From an uncultured Gammaproteobacteria bacterium (lineage in GTDB: Bacteria; Pseudomonadota; Gammaproteobacteria; Pseudomonadales; Pseudohongiellaceae): a stretch of DNA of 17,232 nucleotides. The DNA is taken from positions 1 to 17,232 of the forward strand of contig CAISYX010000020.1 of NCBI GenBank assembly GCA_903889815.1, given 5' to 3'. The position numbers were made by a program, and so were the translations under genes. This document shows, piece after piece, positions 1 through 6,588 of the stretch. Every line of letters starts with the position of its first letter. The first letter of the stretch is position 1. Below the pieces are notes generated by a model. The model was not told the origin of the DNA. It saw only the letters and a program-made list of their open reading frames with translations, and searched no databases.

Positions 1-562
1 ACCGAACCTTGGTGTTGATTGGAATAACCATGGGGTTGTCAACATCCAGAAGATAGGTTTCATCCTTCTCCATCTGGTTGTTAATCTGCTCTCTGGGAGT
101 GCTCAGTATGCTGTAAAAGCTGACTTCTTCTTCGTCGGTGTTCTCGCGAATATACGTGTACTCCCAGCGCCACTGATAACCAGTGACCTGAATGTCGATT
201 TCTGACTCTGTTGCATCGTAGGCTTCTGTCAGCACGCGCGTGGCAGGAACGGCCATCACGATGAGAATCACGAACGGAATGATGGTCCAGGCAATTTCTA
301 CCTTGGTGCTTTCGTGGAAAGTTGCAGCTACCGCCCCTTTGGACTTGCGGTGATAGATGATTGACCAGAGCATTGCGCCGAATACAACTACCCCAATTCC
401 AACACACCACCAAAGTATCTGCATGTGCAGGTCGTATGTGTCTCTACTGATTTGGGTTACGCCTTGGGTCATGTTCAATTCCCAGGCCGCCTGAAGGTTG
501 GCACTCAGCAAGCTTGTTGCGATACCAGTCAGGACTAACCACAGCTTTGCTTTAGGCAACAT
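1..562 (-). CDS. coxB: Cytochrome c oxidase subunit II (aa3-type), N-terminal part, runs off left edge
   Basis: Subunit II of the heme-copper cytochrome c oxidase takes electrons from cytochrome c through its CuA centre and passes them to subunit I in the inner membrane. The visible 187 residues hold a signal peptide (about residues 1-25, ending NLQAA), the first transmembrane segment (about 48-70), the second (about 90-111, containing WTIIPFVILI) and the start of the periplasmic cupredoxin domain with the family motif GYQWRWEY followed by LSTPREQI. The CuA ligands lie beyond the window edge, so they cannot be checked. I chose the ATG at 562 because GGAG lies 9 nt upstream; an in-frame ATG at 577 would add five residues. 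The open frame is continuous to the edge. The gene probably begins a cox operon continuing to the left, as is usual for this family (inferred). See the FNR-type promoter upstream. Confidence 0.95.
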   Translation of the reverse strand, partial: MLPKAKLWLVLTGIATSLLSANLQAAWELNMTQGVTQISRDTYDLHMQILWWCVGIGVVVFGAMLWSIIYHRKSKGAVAATFHESTKVEIAWTIIPFVILIVMAVPATRVLTEAYDATESEIDIQVTGYQWRWEYTYIRENTDEEEVSFYSILSTPREQINNQMEKDETYLLDVDNPMVIPINTKVR

Positions 563-597
563 TCGCCGTGTCTCCATTGATTAAAAGGCAGATTGTT

Positions 598-611
598 AAA
601 GTATGTACTTT
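598..611. promoter_or_regulatory. 14-bp palindrome in the coxB leader, possible operator
   Basis: AAAGTA-TG-TACTTT is a perfect 6-bp inverted repeat with a 2-bp centre, 36 nt upstream of the coxB start. Its size and symmetry suit a dimeric DNA-binding protein. It could also be chance in an AT-rich leader. A weaker promoter-like pair (TTGGCT-N17-AATAAA, minus strand) lies just upstream of it. Confidence 0.3.
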
Positions 612-759
612 TATTAAATGACTCTCGACCGGAGCCAATTACCAACATCACAGCGACGATTGGATCCGAGCCCGCTGAATCTTTATTGTTTTGACTCAGC
701 TTCCATCTGTGTGGATTTCGGACAGGATTATTCGATCGGTACCGTATTCCGCGAGCGGG

Positions 760-802
760 ATTCTACTTGGAAAATGCCAAGCGCAGTGTTGATCCAGCTC
801 AA
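760..802 (-). promoter_or_regulatory. Candidate cox operon promoter with FNR/ANR-type site at -41.5
   Basis: On the minus strand, TTGAGCTGGATCAA (789-802) matches the FNR/ANR consensus TTGAT-N4-ATCAA at 9 of 10 positions. Twenty-three bases separate it from TAGAAT (760-765), which matches the sigma-70 -10 box at 5 of 6. If transcription starts 7 nt after the -10 (near 753), the box is centred at -41.5, the classic class II position for FNR/CRP-family activators. No good -35 hexamer is present, as is common for such promoters. That this promoter drives coxB is inferred from orientation and position. Confidence 0.55.
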
Positions 803-910
803 GATCACGCGGGAGTAATGAAAGCGCGGGCATTATAAAAAACTTATTTTTAAATTGCCATCACGAATTGGGTCGAAATCGACAACACTTTTACATATAG
901 ATCAAGTGCT

Positions 911-2983
911 TTAGTCGCATAAGCCATTTCTTAAACTCAGCAGTCCATCCTGCCTGAGCAGCGCTTCTATTTGAGGCTCCCGCCCCATGAATTCGGTGAA
1001 GAGTTCAAGTGGATCGCCCCCCCCTCCCCGCGAAAGCAGGGTGTTCAGGAAGTGCTTACCCGTCGCTGCATTGAACACCCCAGTGTCGCTAAATCTCGAA
1101 AACACATCCGCAGACAAGACTTCCGCCCATTTGTAGCTGTAATACCCCGCAGCATATCCCCCCGCAAAAATGTGGGAAAAACTGTTCTGGAAGCGATTGA
1201 ATTCCGGCACTTTGTAAGCAGAAGTCAATGCTCGCACACTGTACATGACACGATTTACAGCATCGCTCTCTATAGGCATGCCCGCCTGGTGCAGCTCGAA
1301 ATCGAACATTGCGAACTCCAACTGACGTACGGTTTTCATTCCCGCTTGAAAATTTCTTGCAGCAAGCAACTTCCCAAGGAGACTGGCCGGCAAGCTTTCT
1401 CCAGATTGGTGGTGACCGGATATCAACCCAATCGCTTCCGGCTCCCAGCACCAGTTTTCCATCAGCTGACTGGGCAGTTCTACTGCATCCCAAGCCACTC
1501 CATTGATTCCGGAACTTCGCAAATGACACTCTGTAGTCAGCATGTGATGCAGGCCGTGCCCGAACTCATGAAACAATGTTGTCACTTCATTGTGGGTAAG
1601 CAAGGCCGGCTTGCCCACAGTGCCGGGCGCGTAGTTGCAGATCAAGTACGCAACGGGTATCTGCATGCCTCCATCGGGCAATTGTCGTCGAGACCGACAC
1701 TCAGCCATCCAGGCCCCGGATTTCTTCCCTTCTCGCGTGAACACATCAAAGAAGAAGCGGGCAACTGTCTTTCCATTTCGCTTTATGTCGAAGGCTTCGA
1801 CACTTTCATCCCAGACACTCATGGAAATGTTGGGCTCGATTTCCACGCTATAGAGTCTGCGGGCGATTTCGAAGAGACCTTCCTGCACTTTTGGCAACGG
1901 AAAGTACGGACGCAACTCTTCTTGTGAGACATCAAAACTGTGCTTGCGCAGCTTCTCACTGTAATACGCTACATCCCAGGCGTTCAGCTCCTTGATGCCA
2001 TAGTGGTTGTGCGCGAATTTCTGGAGTTCTTCATACTCTCTTCTTGCTGCCGGGACAGCCAGTTCGGCAAGATCCTTTAGAAACTCATTCACACGCGACA
2101 CCGATTTCGCCATCTTCCGGGCCACCGAGACCTCTGCATAGTTTTGATACCCGAGCAAATCAGCCAGTTCTGAGCGGCACGACAGGATGGCATTGATAGT
2201 GGCCTTGTTATCGAATGAAAGATCATGCCCACCCTGATCCGAGGCCCGGGTTACATAGGCGGAATAGATTTTCTCCCGAAGTAAGCGATTGTCTGCATTC
2301 GTCATCACTGCGATGTAGCAAGGGGCGTCCAGGGTAAGCAGGTAGCCAGACAGGTTTCGCTTTGTTGCAAGATCGGCAGCAAGCTGAATGGCCGTCTCGG
2401 GAATTCCCGCAAGCTCGGACTGGTCAGTGACCAGCAATGTCCATGCGGCAGTAGCGTCGAGAACATTGTTGCTGAACGTGGTTGAAAGGCTGCTCAGCCT
2501 GGACTCAATTTCTGCAAAGCGATGTTTCTTTTCATCACTCAAATCGACACCTGCCAAACGAAACTCCAGCAGGTAATCGCGCAGGATCTTGCGTTGCGAG
2601 TTATCCAGAGCCAACTGTTGCGCGTTTTGAGAAAGTCTTTTCACTGCATTGCACAAGTCCCGGTTCTGGCCCAACTCTGTATAGTAGGCCGTTATCATTG
2701 GTTGGCACTTGTTGTAAGCGGCACGAATCTCAGGTGTATTCTTTACCGCATTGAGATGGCTTGCTGTGGACCAGACTTTGTTGAGGCGATCATCCATGTC
2801 ATCCAGGGGTAACATCAGGCTTCGCCAGTCCGGATGCGATGCAATCACGCCATTTTTCAAAATGTCCTGCAACTGCGCCCTGTTCTCGGCCAGAACCTTT
2901 TCCACAGCCGGCTCGATGTGCGAGGCTTGAATCGAATCAAAGTCTGGCAACGTCGAGAATTGCAGTAGCGGGTTGTTTGTCAT
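911..2983 (-). CDS. prlC: Oligopeptidase A (M3 family zinc metallopeptidase)
   Basis: PrlC/OpdA is a soluble cytoplasmic endopeptidase that degrades short peptides, including cleaved signal peptides. The 690-residue length fits the family (about 680). The zinc site is intact: HEFGHGLHHM at residues 472-481 supplies both histidines and the catalytic glutamate, and the third ligand is Glu502 in WDAVELPSQ, with the same spacing as in E. coli OpdA. The downstream GGYAAGYYSYKWAEVLSAD substrate-binding segment is also present. An in-frame ATG at 3079 would add 32 residues unlike the family, and that start would lie upstream of the predicted transcription start. I chose ATG 2983 because GAGG stands 5 nt before it and the protein then starts MTNNPLLQF, as in homologues. 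It is divergent from the carbonic anhydrase gene. Confidence 0.96.
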   Translation of the reverse strand: MTNNPLLQFSTLPDFDSIQASHIEPAVEKVLAENRAQLQDILKNGVIASHPDWRSLMLPLDDMDDRLNKVWSTASHLNAVKNTPEIRAAYNKCQPMITAYYTELGQNRDLCNAVKRLSQNAQQLALDNSQRKILRDYLLEFRLAGVDLSDEKKHRFAEIESRLSSLSTTFSNNVLDATAAWTLLVTDQSELAGIPETAIQLAADLATKRNLSGYLLTLDAPCYIAVMTNADNRLLREKIYSAYVTRASDQGGHDLSFDNKATINAILSCRSELADLLGYQNYAEVSVARKMAKSVSRVNEFLKDLAELAVPAARREYEELQKFAHNHYGIKELNAWDVAYYSEKLRKHSFDVSQEELRPYFPLPKVQEGLFEIARRLYSVEIEPNISMSVWDESVEAFDIKRNGKTVARFFFDVFTREGKKSGAWMAECRSRRQLPDGGMQIPVAYLICNYAPGTVGKPALLTHNEVTTLFHEFGHGLHHMLTTECHLRSSGINGVAWDAVELPSQLMENWCWEPEAIGLISGHHQSGESLPASLLGKLLAARNFQAGMKTVRQLEFAMFDFELHQAGMPIESDAVNRVMYSVRALTSAYKVPEFNRFQNSFSHIFAGGYAAGYYSYKWAEVLSADVFSRFSDTGVFNAATGKHFLNTLLSRGGGGDPLELFTEFMGREPQIEALLRQDGLLSLRNGLCD

Positions 2984-3033
2984 GTCGTCCTCAATGCAAA
3001 TGGGTGTTTTCGTGAGTCCTTCGGACAGCACTT

Positions 3034-3086
3034 TTGTTTTCAGGGGAATTTCGGCCCTATAGTACTTCAAGGCCCACAAATGTCAG
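3034..3086. promoter_or_regulatory. Face-to-face promoters of prlC and the carbonic anhydrase gene sharing one -10 region
   Basis: On the plus strand TTGTTT (3034-3039), an 18-bp spacer and TATAGT (3058-3063) point towards the carbonic anhydrase gene. On the minus strand CTGACA (3081-3086), a 16-bp spacer and TACTAT (3059-3064) point towards prlC. The two -10 boxes overlap by five bases around CTATAG. Predicted starts near 3070 (plus) and 3052 (minus) give leaders of roughly 47 and 69 nt. These are consensus matches by eye, not mapped sites. Confidence 0.45.
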
Positions 3087-3116
3087 TTCAGATTTAACAA
3101 CCAAAGAGGCATACCG

Positions 3117-3650
3117 ATGACCCTGCGCAATTTCGAATCATTCACTCCAACCGTGGCTGCCTCAGCATACGTGGACTCCACAGCCCTGGTCATTGGTCAG
3201 GTAAGTATTGGTGAAGACACTTCAATCTGGCCATTGTCAGTCATTCGAGGCGATATTCATTTCATAGCAATTGGAGAGCGTACCAACGTCCAGGACGGGA
3301 CTGTCATTCACGTCACTCACGATGGCCCCTTCAACCCTGGCGGATTTGCTACCACCATAGGAAACGATGTCACCGTGGGGCACAAAGTCATGCTGCATGG
3401 CTGCACAATTGGCGATCGCGTACTGATCGGTATGGGGGCAATCATCATGGACGGGGCCATTGTGGAACCGGACGTGGTTGTGGGAGGTGGAAGTCTTGTG
3501 CCACCGGGGAAGAGACTTGAAAGCGGCTACCTCTATGTGGGCTCACCGGTGAAGCAAATCAGAAAGCTGAAAGACTCCGAGCTTCAATACTTCATCTATT
3601 CCGCAGGCAAATATGTCGAATTGAAAAATCGCCATATGGCAACGCCTTGA
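3117..3650 (+). CDS. yrdA: Gamma-class carbonic anhydrase family protein (YrdA-like)
   Basis: This 177-residue protein is a left-handed beta-helix built from hexapeptide repeats, ending in a C-terminal helix, and should form a trimer. Residues equivalent to the zinc ligands of the archaeal enzyme Cam are present: His65 (in VIHVTH) and His89 and His94 (in VGHKVMLHGC). Arg44, Gln59 and Asp60, which shape the active site, are also kept. The sequence closely follows E. coli YrdA (RGD, TNVQDG, GMGAIIMDGA, ESGYLYVGSPVKQIR). Carbonic anhydrase activity is uncertain because many YrdA-type proteins lack the acidic loop of Cam. GAGG lies 7 nt before the ATG. The stop is only 3 nt from the convergent aroE stop. 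Confidence 0.93.
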   Translation: MTLRNFESFTPTVAASAYVDSTALVIGQVSIGEDTSIWPLSVIRGDIHFIAIGERTNVQDGTVIHVTHDGPFNPGGFATTIGNDVTVGHKVMLHGCTIGDRVLIGMGAIIMDGAIVEPDVVVGGGSLVPPGKRLESGYLYVGSPVKQIRKLKDSELQYFIYSAGKYVELKNRHMATP

Positions 3651-3653
3651 AGA

Positions 3654-4481
3654 TCAAGGAGCGGAGAGCTCCTTGCGCAACAGAGCGATCACCGCTTCTG
3701 TCTGCGGTTTGGAGCCACGCCAGATTGCGAAAGCCCTGGCGGCTTGTTCCACCAGCATGCCTGCACCATCAAGCGACTTTCGCGCACCTGCGAGGCGGGC
3801 CCACTTCTGAAACGCTGTCTCGCCGCGACCGTACATCATGTCGTAGCACCAGGTGTCCTTGGTCAACGCACCCTCAGGAACACGAGGTACTTCGCCACCA
3901 AGCCCGGCTGAAGTGCCGTTGATGATGAAGTCGAACCCGCTGCTTTGCCGAGACTCGGGATTGATTGCCTTTACTTCTATCTCTCCATTGAACTGTTCCG
4001 CCAGAAGTCGCGCCTTGTCTGGGCTGCGATTGAGAATGCATATCTGGCACGGAGATTGTGCGAGCAGCGCAGGCAGCACGCCTCGAACGGCACCTCCCGC
4101 ACCCAGTAGAAGAATCCGTGCATTGCCCAGCACCGCACCATGGTTTTCTTGAAGATCCGTCAACAGCCCATGTCCATCGGTATTCTCAGCGCAAAGTGCG
4201 CCCCGTGAGTTCAGGTACAAGGTATTGGCAGCTCCGGATATCGCCACCTCTGTGCTGCGAATCTCAGCCATGGCGGACGCCCGCTCTTTGAATGGGACTG
4301 TGATGTTCAGGCCGCGTCCGCCATGCGCGAAAAATTCCAGCACCGCAGACTCAAAGCTCTCCGGATTGACATCTACAGCCGTGTATCGCACCGGTTGACC
4401 GGTTTGTTGGGCAAAGTGCGAGTGTATCCATGGCGATCGGCTATGGCTGATGGGGTGCCCGAATACTGCATAACGATCCAC
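3654..4481 (-). CDS. aroE: Shikimate dehydrogenase (NADP+)
   Basis: AroE reduces 3-dehydroshikimate to shikimate with NADPH in aromatic amino acid synthesis. The protein is 275 residues, normal for the family. Substrate-binding Ser14 and Ser16 (in HPISHSRSP), catalytic Lys65 (NITVPFK) and Asp102 (ENTDGHG) fall at the same numbers as in E. coli AroE. The NADP-binding loop is GAGGA at 127-131, with NRS near 149 for the cofactor phosphate. I chose GTG at 4481: AAGGAG lies 6 nt before it and the protein starts VDRYAVFG, like homologues. An ATG 42 nt further upstream would overlap hemF by 32 nt. The Shine-Dalgarno sequence overlaps the hemF stop codon, which suggests translational coupling to hemF. 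Confidence 0.96.
   Translation of the reverse strand: MDRYAVFGHPISHSRSPWIHSHFAQQTGQPVRYTAVDVNPESFESAVLEFFAHGGRGLNITVPFKERASAMAEIRSTEVAISGAANTLYLNSRGALCAENTDGHGLLTDLQENHGAVLGNARILLLGAGGAVRGVLPALLAQSPCQICILNRSPDKARLLAEQFNGEIEVKAINPESRQSSGFDFIINGTSAGLGGEVPRVPEGALTKDTWCYDMMYGRGETAFQKWARLAGARKSLDGAGMLVEQAARAFAIWRGSKPQTEAVIALLRKELSAP
3655..3675. other. Hairpin at the convergent 3' ends of yrdA and aroE
   Basis: CAAGGAGC-GGAGA-GCTCCTTG forms a perfect 8-bp stem with a 5-nt loop and covers the last codons and stop of aroE, directly after the yrdA stop. Neither strand has a T-run after the stem, so it is not a standard intrinsic terminator. It may pause RNA polymerase or protect 3' ends of both transcripts (inference). 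Confidence 0.5.
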
Positions 4482-4487
4482 GAGAAG

Positions 4488-4493
4488 CTCCTT
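4488..4493 (-). promoter_or_regulatory. Ribosome binding site of aroE overlapping the hemF stop
   Basis: AAGGAG on the minus strand stands 6 nt before the GTG at 4481 and overlaps the hemF TAA stop (4492-4494). It decides the aroE start and implies that ribosomes ending on hemF can reinitiate on aroE. Confidence 0.8.
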
Positions 4494-5418
4494 AAGCCCA
4501 ATCGCGAAAGCGGAGATAGTCACTGTAAAGTTTTGCCTCTTCTGATCCAGGCTCAGGCTTCCAGTTGTAATCCCAACGAACCACTGGCGGCAGTGACATC
4601 AGGATGGACTCAATTCGACCTACTCCTGATTGCAGTCCGAACAGTGTGCCTCTGTCATAGACAAGATTGAATTCCACATAGCGGCCACGACGATAGGCCT
4701 GGAAGTGCTTGTGGTGGTCGGAATAGGGAGTCGCACGACGGCGCTCAACGATGGGACAATACGCTTCAAGATAGCTGTCGCCCAACGCCTGGGCCATGGC
4801 GAAGCTGCTCGCGAACCCCGGCTCATTGAAGTCGTCGAAAAAGAGACCTCCGATCCCTCGAGGCTCCGCTCGATGCTTCAAGAAGAAATACTCATCACAC
4901 TCTTTCTTGAAGCGCGGATAGAGATCGGGTCCGAAAGGCGAGCAGGCATCCCTGGCTGTTCTGTGCCAATGCCTGCAATCGTCGTCAAATCCATAATAGG
5001 GAGTCAGATCGTAACCGCCGCCAAACCACCACACGGGCTCTTCGCCTTCCTTCTCAGCGACGAAAAACCTGAAATTTGCATGCGATGTAGGCACAAAGGG
5101 GTTGTCCGGATGAATGACCAGAGAGACGCCCATCGCCTGAAATGACCGTCCTGCCAGCTCCGGGCGTGTCGCAGATGCTGAAGGTGGAAGTCTCGATCCG
5201 AAAACGTGAGAAAAATTGACGCCTCCTTTTTCAAAGACTGCTCCATGGGTGATTACTCGACTGCGCCCGCTGCCTCCCTCATCGCGCTCCCACGCGTCAG
5301 TGATGAATTTTGCTTTTCCGTCAATCGACTCCAACTTGCTGCAGATGCGATCCTGCAGTCCGAGCAGATAGTCTTTCACCGCACTGATCGTCACTGATTC
5401 CATCGGATTGCTCGGCAT
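4492..5418 (-). CDS. hemF: Oxygen-dependent coproporphyrinogen-III oxidase
   Basis: HemF performs the oxidative decarboxylation of coproporphyrinogen III to protoporphyrinogen IX using O2, in heme synthesis. The protein is 308 residues (E. coli about 299). Family blocks in order: VNFSHVFG (67-74), IHPDNPFVPTSHANFRFF (102-119), WWFGGGYDLTPYY (130-142), RGIGGLFFDDFNEPG (187-201), YVEFNLVYDRGTLFGLQ (237-253 region onward to 263) and ESILMSLPPVVRW (270-282). One oddity is an extra valine (Val266) in the usual QSGGR motif, giving QSGVGR. I chose ATG 5418 because AAGGAG lies 6 nt upstream, the same arrangement as aroE. An upstream in-frame ATG at 5514 would overlap tsaC by 58 nt and add 32 residues without family resemblance. 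Confidence 0.96.
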   Translation of the reverse strand: MPSNPMESVTISAVKDYLLGLQDRICSKLESIDGKAKFITDAWERDEGGSGRSRVITHGAVFEKGGVNFSHVFGSRLPPSASATRPELAGRSFQAMGVSLVIHPDNPFVPTSHANFRFFVAEKEGEEPVWWFGGGYDLTPYYGFDDDCRHWHRTARDACSPFGPDLYPRFKKECDEYFFLKHRAEPRGIGGLFFDDFNEPGFASSFAMAQALGDSYLEAYCPIVERRRATPYSDHHKHFQAYRRGRYVEFNLVYDRGTLFGLQSGVGRIESILMSLPPVVRWDYNWKPEPGSEEAKLYSDYLRFRDWA

Positions 5419-5456
5419 TGGCAACTCCTTTTCGTCGTAAATTGGTGCGCCGGCGT

Positions 5457-6017
5457 TTATCGCAATACCTTGCCCGTCAGCGCATCGATAATTGTGAAGG
5501 GACTTTTCTGGCAACCCAGGCTCCCGTGCAGTATCCCATCAATGTCCTTGCCAAGATGCTTGACGATTTGCAGGGCATTTCTGACAGGAGGCTGATTATT
5601 GCGATTGGCAGAGGTAGAGACCACAGGGCCTCCAAGGGATTTACACAGGGCAGCCTCTATTGGGTGAGCTGTTACTCTCACGGCAACGCTCTCATATCGG
5701 CCTTTTATCCAAGAAGGTACTTGGTCATCGATGTCTGGAATCAACCAGGTTGTCGGGCCAGGCCAGCTCGCTATCAGTTGCTTGCGCTGTTTCCTGGTTA
5801 GCCCTTCGAGCAGGTGTTCGATCTGCGAAACGGTGGCCGCTACGATAACAAGTCCCTCTTCAACCCGTTGCCTTTTTATTGCCACCAATCGATGTGTAGC
5901 CGCTTCATTTTCAGGATCACAACCCAGCATCCAGATTGCATCGGCAGGGTAGGCCAGTACCCTGCCATCCAGCAACTGCAATGCAGCCTGACGAATTTTC
6001 CACTGACCGGATTGCAC
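5457..6017 (-). CDS. tsaC: Threonylcarbamoyl-AMP synthase, YrdC/Sua5 family, with altered motifs
   Basis: TsaC makes threonylcarbamoyl-AMP from threonine, bicarbonate and ATP, the first step of the t6A modification at position 37 of ANN-decoding tRNAs. The 186-residue single-domain length fits TsaC rather than the longer Sua5. Recognisable blocks are AYPADAIWMLGCDP (22-35), WPGPTTWLIP, SVAVRVTAHP, VVSTSAN and TIIDALTGKVLR. Several normally strong positions differ from E. coli TsaC: the PTE motif reads PAD (24-26), the KxR motif reads KRQ (48-50) although arginines flank it, and the PSEIRD segment reads PFTIID. The fold assignment is firm; full activity is less so. The start is GTG at 6017, 17 nt after the purE stop, with only a weak GGAA upstream. 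hemF follows 38 nt downstream. Confidence 0.88.
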   Translation of the reverse strand: MQSGQWKIRQAALQLLDGRVLAYPADAIWMLGCDPENEAATHRLVAIKRQRVEEGLVIVAATVSQIEHLLEGLTRKQRKQLIASWPGPTTWLIPDIDDQVPSWIKGRYESVAVRVTAHPIEAALCKSLGGPVVSTSANRNNQPPVRNALQIVKHLGKDIDGILHGSLGCQKSPFTIIDALTGKVLR

Positions 6018-6034
6018 AGTATCGTTCCAGAGTG

Positions 6035-6538
6035 CTACTTGCGTGAGTCCTGCAGCGCACGATCCTGCGCTTGGACATTTGCCGCTTTCTGCTCTCGCTC
6101 TGAACGAACTCGTTTTGCGAGATCAGAATCCTGCAATGCAAGAATCTGAGCAGCGAGATAGCCTGCATTCCTGGCGCCTGTCTTGCCAATTGCGACAGTG
6201 GCTACGGGAATTCCAGCGGGCATCTGCACCGTAGACAACAGGGAGTCCATGCCCTGCATCGGGCCGGAATCAATTGGCACGCCGATCACTGGCTTCAAGG
6301 TGTGGGCCGCGACAGCCCCGGCCAAGTGAGCTGCAAGTCCGGCGCCGGCGATGAATACCCCGCAGCCTCTTGCTTCGGCATCACTTATATACTGCTGAGT
6401 GGCCGCTGGTGTGCGGTGAGCAGACGTAATTTTCATTTCGCATTGGACACCAAGGATCCCCAGAACATCACTGGCTCCCTGCATGACAGGAAGGTCTGAC
6501 TCAGAACCCATGAGAATCGCAACAAAAGGTCGGGACAT
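6035..6538 (-). CDS. purE: N5-carboxyaminoimidazole ribonucleotide mutase
   Basis: PurE converts N5-CAIR to CAIR in de novo purine synthesis. The 167-residue protein has the full set of family motifs: the GSESD phosphate/substrate loop at 11-15, SAHRTP at 39-44 with the catalytic histidine at 41, the AGAGLAAHLAGAVA loop and PVIGVPI. The bacterial-type length and motifs suit class I PurE, which normally works with PurK. No purK is seen next to it; tsaC follows instead. I chose ATG 6538 with GGAG 9 nt upstream; a GTG at 6553 would add five residues and would place the start before the ribosome binding site. The C-terminal tail (about residues 140-167) is charged and probably helical. Confidence 0.95.
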   Translation of the reverse strand: MSRPFVAILMGSESDLPVMQGASDVLGILGVQCEMKITSAHRTPAATQQYISDAEARGCGVFIAGAGLAAHLAGAVAAHTLKPVIGVPIDSGPMQGMDSLLSTVQMPAGIPVATVAIGKTGARNAGYLAAQILALQDSDLAKRVRSEREQKAANVQAQDRALQDSRK

Positions 6539-6588
6539 TCTGCATCTCTCCACACAAAAATAGAGCGGGTGAAATTACAGGACTCTCA

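Larger units (their letters stand above)
578..910. other. Intergenic region between prlC and coxB (333 bp): cox control region
   Basis: No convincing gene is present here. On the minus strand, reading towards coxB, the region holds an AT-rich stretch with a TATAAT (832-837), an FNR/ANR-like box (789-802), a -10-like TAGAAT (760-765), a predicted leader of about 190 nt and a 14-bp palindrome (598-611). Below the prlC stop there is a short inverted repeat (GTCGA-N2-TCGAC at 872-883) without a T-run, so I do not call a Rho-independent terminator. A 66-codon plus-strand open frame at 618-818 has no recognisable protein features and lies antisense to the leader. Confidence 0.6.

Noticed and set aside
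81..413. Minus-strand open frame overlapping coxB, at first suggesting a frameshift in coxB
   Set aside because: Re-reading the bases at 140-160 shows that the true coxB frame runs on without a break (WEYTYIREN to LSTPREQI); this frame is only a shadow.
618..818. Plus-strand open frame of 66 codons upstream of coxB
   Set aside because: No ribosome binding site, no family resemblance, and it overlaps the predicted cox promoter on the other strand.
872..883. GTCGA-N2-TCGAC inverted repeat after prlC as a terminator
   Set aside because: The stem is only 5 bp with a 2-nt loop, too tight to fold well, and no T-run follows directly.
971..1927. Long plus-strand open frame (318 codons) opposite prlC
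   Set aside because: It lies fully antisense to the conserved catalytic half of prlC, its translation shows no domain features, and it has no ribosome binding site or promoter that I can see.
5419..5514. Longer hemF start overlapping tsaC
   Set aside because: The extra 32 residues are unlike HemF, and the downstream ATG has a perfect AAGGAG at 6 nt.
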